Below are positions 27,369-35,781 of a stretch of DNA of 64,000 nucleotides, piece by piece. Location: the NCBI RefSeq assembly GCF_900250115.1, contig NZ_LT984803.1, positions 1,453,583 to 1,517,582 of the forward strand, in the 5' to 3' direction. The notes beneath the pieces were generated by a model, which was not told the DNA's origin, searched no databases, and worked only from the letters and a program-made list of their open reading frames with translations. Position numbers and translations under genes: made by a program. Position 1 is the stretch's first letter; every line of letters starts with the position of its first letter. The stretch comes from Cupriavidus taiwanensis. Its GTDB lineage: Bacteria; Pseudomonadota; Gammaproteobacteria; Burkholderiales; Burkholderiaceae.

Positions 27369-28211
27369 TCACCGCATCTGAAGTCTTGCCGGCTTAGGCC
27401 AGGAGGCGCGATCCGACACAATGCGCTCGCCACGCTTCAACTGGCGTGCTGTCCTAGTCAGGTTCAGGGAATGCGTGGTCTCCAGGATGCGCGCACGCGC
27501 CAACAGTGCATTGAGAGCGGGTAGCTTCGCTGGTCCTTTCCAGGCGAACAGCGTGTAATTGGCACTGTCTTCGGCAAGGGAGAGGGACATCGACTGGCCG
27601 AATGCGGTACTGGCCTGCTCCAGGTAAAACGGGATATCGGGATCGCTCTCCAAAAAGTTCGCGACCAGCACCCCCGTATTGGCAAGCCGTGCATGACAGG
27701 CGGCATAGAAGTCGGCGGTGCCAAGCTGTACCGGCATGCCGTGGGCAAGAAACCCGTCCACCAGGATCACGTCGGGACGCGCGTTCTGGTTTGCGACATA
27801 TTCGGCGCCATCCGCGCAAACCACTTCGAGTCGTTCATCCTCCGGAGGGATCTGGAACTGTTCGCGCAAGGCGATGACCTCCGGGTTGATCTCAATTGCC
27901 ACAACTTTGGTATGGGGTAGATGGCGGTGGCAGTATTTGGCAAGTGAGCCGCCACCCAAGCCGATCATCGAGATTCTGGCTGGAGCCGGATGCAACAGCA
28001 GGAATCCCATCATCGTCCGGGTGTAACCCAGCACGAGCTTGTCGGGATCCTTGAGTGACATGAGGCTTTGGGTGGCCAGTGCGTTGAAATGCAGCGAAAG
28101 CGCATGCCGGGTTTCCAACACCTGGGGCGCCCCGTCGCTGGCCGCCTCTGCCAGGAATTTCATATAGGCCTCGAACGAGGAGCGGTCGGCTTGCATCTGG
28201 TCGGTTTTCAC
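27369..28211 (-). CDS. Spermidine-synthase-like (SpeE-fold) protein
   Basis: A protein of about 280 aa with the Rossmann methyltransferase fold of polyamine synthases. SMIGLGGGSLAKYCHRHLPH (nucleotide-binding glycine loop), VVAIEINPEVIALRE, then VVCADGAEYV and DVILVDGFLAHGMP follow in the family order. The N-terminal beta-domain of true SpeE is short here, and the catalytic region reads DGFLAH, so it may be a methyltransferase-like relative rather than a polyamine synthase. The likely GTG start overlaps the TAG stop of the HPr-like gene by one base (TAGTG), implying translational coupling; an ATG five codons downstream is the alternative. Confidence 0.78.
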   Translation of the reverse strand: MKTDQMQADRSSFEAYMKFLAEAASDGAPQVLETRHALSLHFNALATQSLMSLKDPDKLVLGYTRTMMGFLLLHPAPARISMIGLGGGSLAKYCHRHLPHTKVVAIEINPEVIALREQFQIPPEDERLEVVCADGAEYVANQNARPDVILVDGFLAHGMPVQLGTADFYAACHARLANTGVLVANFLESDPDIPFYLEQASTAFGQSMSLSLAEDSANYTLFAWKGPAKLPALNALLARARILETTHSLNLTRTARQLKRGERIVSDRASWPKPARLQMR

Positions 28212-28483
28212 TAGAGAGACTTGGGGAGCGCCTCTCCCCGCAGCAGTGCGGCGACGGTGACGAGAGCAGCCGCCTCGTCTGGTCCGATTGTCTGGATTCG
28301 CATATGCGTGCCCGCCCGCGCAGACAGCCGCATGACCTCCATCACGTCCTTTGCATTGGCAACCCAGGGCCCGCTGGCGAGCAAGATCTCGCACTCGAAC
28401 TGATTGGCCGTGAAAGCCAACCTCGCTGAGTTACGTCCCTGAAATGCGTCCCTGGCAGTGAGTTCGATCGTTACTTCTACCAC
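28211..28483 (-). CDS. HPr-like protein lacking both phosphorylation sites (Q15, D46)
   Basis: A 90-aa HPr-fold protein: a MVEVTIEL first strand, AFQGRNSARLAFTANQFE around the active-site loop, VANAKDVMEVMRLSARAG and DEAAALVTVAALL. In PTS HPr the loop contains His15, phosphorylated by enzyme I, and the next helix contains Ser46, phosphorylated by HprK. Here residue 15 is Gln and residue 46 is Asp, by direct count from the GTG start, so neither PTS transfer nor HprK control is possible in the usual way. Gln15 is also the state of Bacillus Crh. Arg17 is kept. GAGGGATCA precedes the GTG. The stop overlaps the next start. A regulatory or scaffold role with the SpeE-like partner is inferred. Confidence 0.75.
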   Translation of the reverse strand: MVEVTIELTARDAFQGRNSARLAFTANQFECEILLASGPWVANAKDVMEVMRLSARAGTHMRIQTIGPDEAAALVTVAALLRGEALPKSL

Positions 28484-28580
28484 TGATCCCTCATCAAGAA
28501 ATAGTGCGCCTCAAGCCCCATCTGAACTGGCGTGCGGTCGGCGCGTCGTCGGATGCGCCGCATCCGTGTAGTTGTATACT

Positions 28581-28599
28581 ATGATAATACAATTATCAT
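28581..28599. promoter_or_regulatory. Perfect AT-rich inverted repeat before the RHH gene
   Basis: ATGATAAT (28581-28588), a 3-base spacer, then ATTATCAT (28592-28599). It overlaps a TATGATAAT -10-like sequence and lies 21 bases before the ribbon-helix-helix gene, the usual place for an autoregulatory operator. The local AT-richness stands out from the GC-rich surroundings. Confidence 0.55.
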
Positions 28600-28619
28600 G
28601 CAATGATACTCAAGAGCAT

Positions 28620-28823
28620 ATGGAAACGAAGACTGCTCGTCTGACCGTATTGATTGACCCGGTGAAGAAGAAGGCTTTTGAGGCGCTGTGTGCTGCCCAG
28701 GACCAAACACCGTCGCAAGTCGTTCGCCAGTTGATTCGTGACTATCTGCAACAGCACGAGGTCGACTACGCCACCAGGCCGAAAGCACCTTCGCTGGTAG
28801 AGGACGTGGGTGACGCGCCGTAG
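28620..28823 (+). CDS. Ribbon-helix-helix (CopG/Arc-type) DNA-binding protein
   Basis: A 67-aa protein with the RHH layout: strand TARLTVLID (residues 5-13), then helices VKKKAFEALCAAQ and TPSQVVRQLIRDYLQQ. The Thr-Pro-Ser start of helix B is typical of antitoxin-like RHH repressors. No toxin gene follows within 350 bases, so it is either an orphan antitoxin or a stand-alone repressor. A perfect palindrome lies just upstream and suggests autoregulation. The start was placed at the ATG that directly begins the strand. Confidence 0.72.
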   Translation: METKTARLTVLIDPVKKKAFEALCAAQDQTPSQVVRQLIRDYLQQHEVDYATRPKAPSLVEDVGDAP

Positions 28824-29180
28824 GAATTTCCTTCACCTGAGCCAGGCAGGTTGGATCCCTTCGCTGGTGGACCAGTCGCGAGCAGCGCCCTCCGACCTAT
28901 GATGAGAAAGTTGGAGGGGGCGGACGAGGACCGCCTTCAATGCATCTCCCCTGTCTGCCGAAACTGCTCACGCGCCCAAGCGTGCGGCGACCATCCGCAT
29001 GCTTCACGAGCGGATACGTTTGAGCCGCGTTCAGGCGAAGCTGAGGCCCGAGGGCTACGGCGGGATTCCCGATACTCTTCCAGCCCGTGGTTGGAGCGTG
29101 CTGCCTCCGACGCAATGTAGTCTGCCCGCCGGCGAGGGCGGTATACTTGCGGCCCTTCGCTACACACCGAAAGCTTACCC
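28824..29180. other. Gap with no supported gene
   Basis: About 355 bases between the RHH gene and the YjdM-like gene. No toxin-like frame follows the RHH gene. Nothing else was identified. Confidence 0.45.
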
Positions 29181-29522
29181 ATGAGCGCGTTGCCTTCTTG
29201 CCCGAAATGTAAGTCCGAGCTCACCTATGAAGACGGAGGGCTCTTCATTTGTCCGGAATGCGCTCATGAATGGTCGGCGCAGACATCGGCGCCGGCCGAA
29301 GCGGAGGTCAGGATTTATCGCGATTCAGCGGGCAACGTACTCGAGGATGGGGATACTGTCACTGTCATCAAAGATCTCAGGCTGAAAGGATCGGCCGGTG
29401 TGATCAAGATGGGCACCAAGGTAAAGAACATTCGCTTGGTCGACGGTGACCACGATATCGATTGCAAGATCGACGGCATTGGTGCCATGAGCCTGAAATC
29501 AGAGTTCGTAAAGAAGGTTTGA
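29181..29522 (+). CDS. YjdM/PhnA-domain protein
   Basis: A 113-aa protein. An N-terminal zinc ribbon ([14 protein letters not shown], then CPECAHEW) with four cysteines is followed by a small beta-barrel ([40 protein letters not shown]) and ends ALKSEF-like ([11 protein letters not shown]). This is the full-length layout of the YjdM family, historically named PhnA although not shown to act in phosphonate use. It stands alone. Cellular role unknown. Confidence 0.92.
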   Translation: MSALPSCPKCKSELTYEDGGLFICPECAHEWSAQTSAPAEAEVRIYRDSAGNVLEDGDTVTVIKDLRLKGSAGVIKMGTKVKNIRLVDGDHDIDCKIDGIGAMSLKSEFVKKV

Positions 29523-29768
29523 CGTCGGCGGCGACCGTGCGCTATTGGGCCAGGTCGCATAGAGAATCGACGAGCCGGTGTCTCAAACCGGCTACTGGCG
29601 CTGCGCTGCCCTGAGGTGCGTAGCGTTGCGGGCGATGAGCAAAGTGGCGGCGAAAAGGACCGCTGGCGTGCCGGGCCCCTTGATGTCATTCATCTGCTCA
29701 AGCAGGTTTCTGGCCATACCGCCCCGGATCGCGCAGGGGGGGCGCCACGCGCGATACCACGCGGACGA

Positions 29769-31079
29769 TCATGGGTTGAAGGGTGGCGTTGGGATGACGG
29801 GACGATCCCCGCCGAGCGGTTGCGACTGGTCCATTGAACGTAGCGCCAGGCATGCCAGGAGAGCGCCAATGCACTGGATCGCCAGCATGCCAAGCGCCAT
29901 TCGGGTGATCGAGACCGAAAGGAGCGGCATGACCAGCGCGGACAACAGCGCATTTCCGACCTGCTGAAACGTCAGGTAGCAACTGGCCGCCAGGCCTCGA
30001 CGCTCCGGCGCGCAATCCAGAGCGAGCAATTGCAGGCTCGGCTGGGTCAGCATCATGCCGAAGGCAAAGCATGGCAGAGCCATCACGATCCACGGCAGCG
30101 CGGGTGCATGGGACATGGCGAGGGAAAGATTGACCACTGCCGCAGCGAACATGAGGACGTGCCCCCCGGCGATGGTCTTCCCTGGGCTCACCCTGCCAGC
30201 AACACCAAACAGCGTGAGCGAGCCTAGCAGCAAGCCCGTCACAATCGGCACGAACAGCCATGCGAAGGATTGCGGATTCAATCCGAGGTGCTGCGTGACG
30301 AAGCTGGGCGCGCCGAGTACATAGACGTAGATGGCCATGTTGACGCCAGCATTGGCCAGCGCCAGCAACACAAAGCCGGGATTGGAAAGAACGTCGCGAT
30401 ACGCCCGGGCAAGCCGGACGGGACGCAGCGCATGCCGTGCGGGCGGCGGCAGGGTTTCAGGCAGCCACAGCCAGCAAGTCCAGAGCAAGCCTGCGGACAG
30501 CAGGGCAAGAAAGAGGAAGATGCTTCGCCATCCCGCCCAGGCCAGCAGTAAGCCACCGCAGACCGGTGCCAGGGCGGGGGCCAGCGCGAACAGCATGCCG
30601 ACCAGGGCCAGTTGCCTTTGTGCGGTTGCCCCGCTGGCGACGTCCCGGACCATGGCCCGACCAACGACGGCGCCAACTCCCGCACTCAGCCCCTGCAAGA
30701 AGCGGCCCGCGTACAAGGTCTCTATCTGCGAAGCCGCTGCACAGACCAGCGACCCCAAGGCAAACAGCGCGAGTCCGGCGAGGACGGACCGGCGACGGCC
30801 GATTGCGTCGGAGATGGCTCCGTGCCACAGCATCATCAGCCCGAAGGGAAGCATGTATGCCGTCAGAGACTGCTGTACTTCTGCCGGACTGGCCGACAAC
30901 GCCGCGCCGAGGGTGCCGAAGGCGGGCAGATAGGTCCCGATGGCGAATTGACCAAGCATCACGAGGCCGCCCACGAGTATCGTAAAGCGCGGCCCGGTCC
31001 TGGTTGTGGCCGGCACCTGCGCTGGCATCTCCGGGCTTATCAGGTTCATGGAATCATCGCGTAACATCATGCTACCCAT
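29769..31079 (-). CDS. MFS drug efflux transporter, Bcr/CflA type
   Basis: A 436-aa inner-membrane protein with about 12 hydrophobic segments. Motif A-like GAISDAIGRRRSVLAGLALF lies after TM2, and the drug-antiporter segment with LALVGMLFALAPALAPVCGG lies in TM5 (motif C). The sequence fits the DHA1 Bcr/CflA exporters, which pump drugs such as bicyclomycin or chloramphenicol out with proton influx. Several in-frame ATGs exist in the first 11 codons and none has a strong ribosome binding site, so the exact start is uncertain. It appears monocistronic. Confidence 0.88.
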   Translation of the reverse strand: MGSMMLRDDSMNLISPEMPAQVPATTRTGPRFTILVGGLVMLGQFAIGTYLPAFGTLGAALSASPAEVQQSLTAYMLPFGLMMLWHGAISDAIGRRRSVLAGLALFALGSLVCAAASQIETLYAGRFLQGLSAGVGAVVGRAMVRDVASGATAQRQLALVGMLFALAPALAPVCGGLLLAWAGWRSIFLFLALLSAGLLWTCWLWLPETLPPPARHALRPVRLARAYRDVLSNPGFVLLALANAGVNMAIYVYVLGAPSFVTQHLGLNPQSFAWLFVPIVTGLLLGSLTLFGVAGRVSPGKTIAGGHVLMFAAAVVNLSLAMSHAPALPWIVMALPCFAFGMMLTQPSLQLLALDCAPERRGLAASCYLTFQQVGNALLSALVMPLLSVSITRMALGMLAIQCIGALLACLALRSMDQSQPLGGDRPVIPTPPFNP

Positions 31080-31534
31080 AAATGGATAACCGGCTGGAGA
31101 TGGCGAGCGGACTGCCTTCTCCCATGGAGGTGGAGCGCGCGGGTCGCGGCGCTTTACGTGGCAGGTGGAATCAGGCAGGTACAGGGACGGACGATCCCCC
31201 GTACCTCCACGCGGTTGGATCCCGGCTTACAGAACCAAGATCCGCAATGCAATGACCGGATGCAGCTATCCTGCGTCTCCTTTTGCTATGGCTTCAACGC
31301 ATGGCGCGTTGCTATCAAGGTAAGCGCTGGGGCTATTTCCAGGCTTTGCCTTCCATGCCAAAAGCTTTGCGTTCGGCGCCAGGAAACGGCGTCGCGTTTC
31401 TCGGCTTGATCGGGGTCAATGACCGGCCGCTGCAACTGGTCGATGTGCTGCGTACCAGTGATTCGCGCATGGAGTCGAGCGAATGGACTCCGAGCCCTTT
31501 TGCAAAGCGCGGAACGCGCACGAATCCGGCCTAG
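31080..31534. other. Gap with no supported gene
   Basis: About 455 bases upstream of the MFS gene, likely including its promoter. Overlapping short frames have no domain signal. Confidence 0.4.
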
Positions 31535-31633
31535 GAGGCTGCCGCGCGCAAAGCGCTGGAACAAGTGGTGGCCAAGTATCCCGGCACCGAAGGCGCGCGT
31601 GCGGCGAACAACCGGATGAGGACGCTGAAGTAA
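31535..31633 (+). pseudogene. C-terminal fragment of a CpoB/YbgF-like TPR protein
   Basis: Thirty-two codons read EAAARKALEQVVAKYPGTEG, then ARAANNRM and a final TLK. This is the last TPR of the tol-pal system protein CpoB (YbgF). A TAG lies directly before the first matching codon, and the N-terminal coiled coil and earlier TPRs are missing. No tol-pal genes are nearby, so it is an isolated remnant. Confidence 0.5.
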
Positions 31634-31909
31634 GTGCGTGCGGCTTCCAGCCGGCCGCACCACGCGCCGAAGGCCCTGCTTTAGGTGGGTCTCCGGATTT
31701 TGACTATGAGGTTGGAAAGCTTTGCTGCAAGCGGCTCCGGAAGGGGCGCCGTATCAATCCGCGACACAAGGACGATCACCCTGATTGAGCGTGCTGCTGG
31801 TCAATCCGGGATGATCGTGCTTTCGTAGCGAAATGAAACCCCTCGAGGTCGCGCAAGGGCCAGGGTCGGAGAAGGAATCGCATCGGGCCGCATGGCTAGA
31901 GGCTACGTT

Positions 31910-33352
31910 TCAAAGCAAGAGCGGCACGCCGATCGCCAGGAACACAGCAATGTAGATCACGCCAAAGATGGCGCCAAGCCTCCAGTAGTCACTGGCGGGC
32001 AGGTAGCCGCTGCCGAAATAGACCGGGCTCGGACCGGTGCCATAGGGTGTGAGGATGCCCATGAGGCCCAGCGTCAGGGCCAGCATCAACGCAAAGGATT
32101 CCATCGGCATGCCGGGTATGGTCGAGCCGACGCTGAGCATGACCGGAAGCATCGCCGTCGTATGGGCGGTGACGCTGGCGAACATGTAATGCGTGAAGTA
32201 GAAAACCAGCACCAGGATCACTGCCGCTGCCAGTGGCGGAAAGCCGCTCATGTGGCTGGCCATGGTGTCGGAGAACCACTTAACGAAGCCGGTCCGGCTC
32301 AGGCCGTCCGCCAGCGCGATAAGCGTTGCAAACCACGCCAGGGTATTCCACGCCTGCTTGTTCGCAAGCATGTCGTTCCAGCTCACCACACCGGTCACCA
32401 GCATCAGGCCAATGACCATCAACGCCGCGGTGGTCGCATTGACGTGCTTATCGCCGAAGATCCAGAGCGCCAGCGCGACCAGCACCAGCAGCGCGAGCAG
32501 CAACTCCCGGCGGCTAGGCGGACCCATTTGCTGGAGTTCACGCGCAGCCCAGGCCGGCACTTCCGTGCCTTCCTTCACTTCCGGCGGATACAGCAAGTAG
32601 GCGAGGAGCGGCACGGCCAGCAACAGCAGGATCCCGACGGGCGCGAAGGCCATGAACCACTGCATCCAGCTCAGGTCGACCTGGACCGTCTTGCGGATCA
32701 GCTCGGCGGCGAGCAGGTTGGGCGCCAGCGCGGTGAGGAACATCGAACTGGTAACGCACGTGGTGGCGATCGCGGTCCACATGATGTACGAGCCGATCCG
32801 CCGTGCCGACGGATCGTTCGGCTTCGAGTCGTACAGCGGCGGCAGGTTGCGGATGACGGGAAAGATGGTGCCGCCGCTGCGCGCGGTATTGGACGGGGTA
32901 AACGGCGCCAGCAATGCATCGGCCATCATCACCGCATAGCCCAGCGTCAACGTCCTGCGGCCCATCGCCCGTACCAGCAACAAGGCGATGCGCCGGCCCA
33001 GGCCGGTCTTCTCGTATCCCAGCGCGAACATGAAGGCGCCAAAGATCAGCCACACCGTACTGTTGCCAAATCCGGAAAGCGCCCACGCGAGGGCCGCGTT
33101 GGCCGGGTTGAAGCCGGGCTTGGCCAGTTGCTCGGGGCTGTAGAACACCCATTCACACAGCACGGTCACCAGCGTCACCGCGATCAGGCCAATGGCGGCG
33201 CCCGGGAGCGGCTCGAGCATCAGCCCCACGATGACGCCCACAAAGATTGCGAAGTATAGCCACGTGTGCAGCGCAAGCCCCGCCGGCGCCGGGATCAGGG
33301 CAACCACAATCGCTGCAACGACGGGCGCAAGCGCCTTCAGCCAGGTTTCCAT
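31910..33352 (-). CDS. DASS-family dicarboxylate/citrate-type transporter
   Basis: A 480-aa inner-membrane transporter with about 12-14 hydrophobic segments. The two substrate-site signatures of the DASS (SLC13/CitT-TtdT) family are visible: PFTPSNTARSGGTIFPVIRN near residue 150 and LTPYGTGPSPVYFGSGYLP near 440. Bacterial relatives exchange external 2-oxoglutarate, tartrate, citrate or fumarate for succinate or malate. AGGGAG lies five bases before the ATG. It is divergent, across 106 bases, from the fumarate-reductase-like cluster, which suggests it imports that complex's substrate or exports its product (inference). Confidence 0.9.
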   Translation of the reverse strand: METWLKALAPVVAAIVVALIPAPAGLALHTWLYFAIFVGVIVGLMLEPLPGAAIGLIAVTLVTVLCEWVFYSPEQLAKPGFNPANAALAWALSGFGNSTVWLIFGAFMFALGYEKTGLGRRIALLLVRAMGRRTLTLGYAVMMADALLAPFTPSNTARSGGTIFPVIRNLPPLYDSKPNDPSARRIGSYIMWTAIATTCVTSSMFLTALAPNLLAAELIRKTVQVDLSWMQWFMAFAPVGILLLLAVPLLAYLLYPPEVKEGTEVPAWAARELQQMGPPSRRELLLALLVLVALALWIFGDKHVNATTAALMVIGLMLVTGVVSWNDMLANKQAWNTLAWFATLIALADGLSRTGFVKWFSDTMASHMSGFPPLAAAVILVLVFYFTHYMFASVTAHTTAMLPVMLSVGSTIPGMPMESFALMLALTLGLMGILTPYGTGPSPVYFGSGYLPASDYWRLGAIFGVIYIAVFLAIGVPLLL

Positions 33353-33458
33353 GCGGCTCCCTTAGGCAAAGACCTTCGCTGTGCTATGGTTTATATGACC
33401 TTTTCGGACCGAGCGCCAGTAAATGTGCGGCTGGCGCCCCCGACCTACAGAGTGTGCA

Positions 33459-34097
33459 ATGGTACGTCTGAGCATCGAAGGGCGGCCGATCGAGGCGCCG
33501 GCAAACTGCTCCATCCTCCAGGCCTTCCTGCACGCGGGAGAAATGCTGGTCGAAGGAGTGGGCTGCATGGGCCAGGGCGTGTGCGGCTCGTGCCGGGTCA
33601 TGGTGCGCCGCAGCGGCGAGCAGGATGTGCGCACGGCGCTGGCCTGCGAGACGCTGGTCGAAGACGGCATGCAGGTCGCTTTCCTGGACTACTTCACCGC
33701 GTCGGAGCGGCACGTCTATCGCATGGACGAGATCGGCGAGAGCTGGGAGGCCTTGCAGACGATCGCCACGACCTTTCCTGAGGCCGCGCATTGCCGCCAC
33801 TGCAGCGGATGCGACCGCGCTTGCCCGAAGGAACTGGCAGTCCAGCAGGGCGTGCAATTCGCGGTGGAAGGCAAGCTCACGGCGGCCAGCCAGGTCTTCG
33901 ACGAATGCGTCATGTGCAACCTCTGCACGCTGGCCTGCCCGGAACACATTCGCCCCAACCATCTTGGCCTGTTCGTGCGGCGGATGATCGCGGCGCAAAC
34001 GCTGCGGCCGGCCAATCTGATGCTGCGCCTGCAGCAGATCGAAAGCGGCGCGATGACGATCGACTTTGACGCGCCCGGCGCACAGCCGCTGCGCTGA
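33459..34097 (+). CDS. Fumarate-reductase-like iron-sulfur subunit (2Fe-2S plus two 4Fe-4S)
   Basis: A 212-aa electron-transfer protein. Residues 1-70 form a ferredoxin-like domain with Cys36, Cys42, Cys45 and Cys63 (GVGCMGQGVCGSCRV). Residues 110-165 hold two complete four-Cys motifs, 112/115/118/122 (CRHCSGCDRACP) and 150/153/156/160 (CVMCNLCTLACP). True SdhB/FrdB carries a 3Fe-4S site; the full second motif here predicts two 4Fe-4S clusters, as in soluble relatives. No quinone-binding or membrane segment was seen. The next gene begins 15 bases downstream. It would pass electrons from the NuoF-like protein to the flavoprotein. Confidence 0.85.
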   Translation: MVRLSIEGRPIEAPANCSILQAFLHAGEMLVEGVGCMGQGVCGSCRVMVRRSGEQDVRTALACETLVEDGMQVAFLDYFTASERHVYRMDEIGESWEALQTIATTFPEAAHCRHCSGCDRACPKELAVQQGVQFAVEGKLTAASQVFDECVMCNLCTLACPEHIRPNHLGLFVRRMIAAQTLRPANLMLRLQQIESGAMTIDFDAPGAQPLR

Positions 34098-34112
34098 CGG
34101 GGGCACACGACC

Positions 34113-35762
34113 ATGCCGACCGGCATCCCATACGACGAAGCGCGCCGGCGCTACCGGCCCGGCGCCGCGGCGGCGATGCGCGCCGACGACGCCAGCGTCG
34201 AAGCGCTGCTCAAGGGCTATCACCCTGACCACGGGCCCGATGCGCGCGTCGCGCTGGCCGTTGGCGTGAACCGTGGCGAGCCCTGCCAGCCGGATCTCGC
34301 GCGCTGCCTGCAGGCTAACGCGCTGATCGATGACGTCGACATCGCCGGTGCCCAACTGGTCTCCACCGATGTGCTGATCATCGGCGGCGGCGGGGGCGGC
34401 TGCGCGGCGGCATTGACCGCGGCCGGGCAGGGCGCGCAGGTGATCCTCGCCACCAAGCTGCGCCTGGGCGACAGCAACACCGTCATGGCCGAGGGGGGGA
34501 TCCAGGCGGCCATCGGCGAGGATGACAGTCCGCAACTGCACTTCGAGGACACTCTGCGCGCCGGCCATTTTCGCGGTGAGCCGGAACTGGTGGCGCAAAT
34601 GGTGATGGACGGACCGGATGTGATCCGCTGGCTGATCCGGCTGGGCATGATGTTCGACCAGGAGGAGGACCGTCCCTTTGGTGGCAACCTGCTGCGCAAG
34701 AAGCCGGGCGGGGCGTCCGCTGCGCGCATCCTGTCCCATCGGGACTACACCGGGCTGGAGATGATGCGCGTGCTGCGCGAGGCAGTGGACCTGGAGCCCG
34801 GGATTGCCGTGTGGAACCGCTGTCCCGCGGTCGAGCTGCTGTCCGACGAACGCGGCCGCTGCGCCGGCGCCGTGATCTACAACCTCGAATGGCGCACCTT
34901 CATGCTGGTGCGCGCGCGTGCCGTGATTCTCGCCACCGGCGGGGCGGGGCGGCTGCACCTGAACAGCTTCCCCACGTCCAATCACTATGGCGCTACCGCG
35001 GACGGCCTGGTGCTTGCCTATCGGCTGGGCGCGCGGCTGCGCGAGCTCGATTCGTTCCAGTACCACCCCACTGGCATCGCCTACCCGCCGCACCTGGCGG
35101 GCGGCCTGATCTCGGAGGCGGCGCGCTCGGCCGGCGCGCGGCTGCTCAACGGCGAGGGCGAGCGCTTTGTCGATGAGCTCAAGGCCCGCGACGTCGTGGC
35201 TTCGGCCATCCTGCGCGAATGCGCGCAGGGTCGCGGCATCGAGCGGGGCGGGCAGGTCGGGGTATTCCTCGACACCCCGACGCTGGAAATGGAGAACCCC
35301 GGCATCCTGGCCAGGCGCCTGGTCACACTGCGCCATCTCGCGCACAAGTGCGGACAAGATGCGGCGCAGGAGCCTTTCCTGGTCTATCCGACCCTGCATT
35401 ACCAGAATGGTGGCGTTGCCGTCGACAAGGAAGGCGCGACCAGCGTGCCGGGACTTTACTGCGTGGGCGAGGTCACGGGCGGCATCCACGGGCGCAACCG
35501 GCTGATGGGCAACGCGCTGCTCGATATCCTGAGCATGGGTCGGCGTGCCGGAGCCAGCGCGGCGCAAGCCGGGCGCGCCGGGATGGCCGTGCGCGCCGGC
35601 ATCGGCCACGTGCACGCGTGGCAGCGGGAACTGACGCTGGCCGGGCTGCCACTGCATGTCAAGGCACCGCAGCTGTTTCCCGGCTATGCGCATTTCGACC
35701 TGCGCGTCGATGCCGGATTGCGCGCCGGCGTACGGGGCCGCACGGTCGGCGGCACGCGGTGA
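34113..35762 (+). CDS. Fumarate-reductase/succinate-dehydrogenase-like flavoprotein
   Basis: A 549-aa FAD enzyme. The dinucleotide motif DVLIIGGGGGGCAAALTAAG lies near residue 90, after an unusual roughly 85-residue N-terminal extension. LGDSNTVMAEGGIQAAIGED follows. The His that binds FAD covalently in SdhA/FrdA (SHTV) is Asn here (SNTV), so FAD is likely non-covalent. The catalytic set is kept: FQYHPTGIA, KARDVVASAI with the proton-shuttling Arg, PTLHYQNGGV and GIHGRNRLMGNALLD. Non-covalent FAD favours reduction of fumarate (or a similar enoate) over succinate oxidation. L-aspartate oxidase is a relative with the same feature, but the Fe-S partner argues against it. Confidence 0.87.
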   Translation: MPTGIPYDEARRRYRPGAAAAMRADDASVEALLKGYHPDHGPDARVALAVGVNRGEPCQPDLARCLQANALIDDVDIAGAQLVSTDVLIIGGGGGGCAAALTAAGQGAQVILATKLRLGDSNTVMAEGGIQAAIGEDDSPQLHFEDTLRAGHFRGEPELVAQMVMDGPDVIRWLIRLGMMFDQEEDRPFGGNLLRKKPGGASAARILSHRDYTGLEMMRVLREAVDLEPGIAVWNRCPAVELLSDERGRCAGAVIYNLEWRTFMLVRARAVILATGGAGRLHLNSFPTSNHYGATADGLVLAYRLGARLRELDSFQYHPTGIAYPPHLAGGLISEAARSAGARLLNGEGERFVDELKARDVVASAILRECAQGRGIERGGQVGVFLDTPTLEMENPGILARRLVTLRHLAHKCGQDAAQEPFLVYPTLHYQNGGVAVDKEGATSVPGLYCVGEVTGGIHGRNRLMGNALLDILSMGRRAGASAAQAGRAGMAVRAGIGHVHAWQRELTLAGLPLHVKAPQLFPGYAHFDLRVDAGLRAGVRGRTVGGTR

Positions 35763-35781
35763 CCGATCCACGGAGCGCGCG

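Noticed and set aside
31892..33259. Plus-strand open frame of 455 codons
   Set aside because: It is the mirror of the DASS transporter gene; its His/Arg/Gln-rich composition is typical of high-GC antisense frames.
33384..35771. Minus-strand open frame of 795 codons
   Set aside because: It is antisense to the fumarate-reductase-like genes, which carry intact catalytic and Fe-S motifs.
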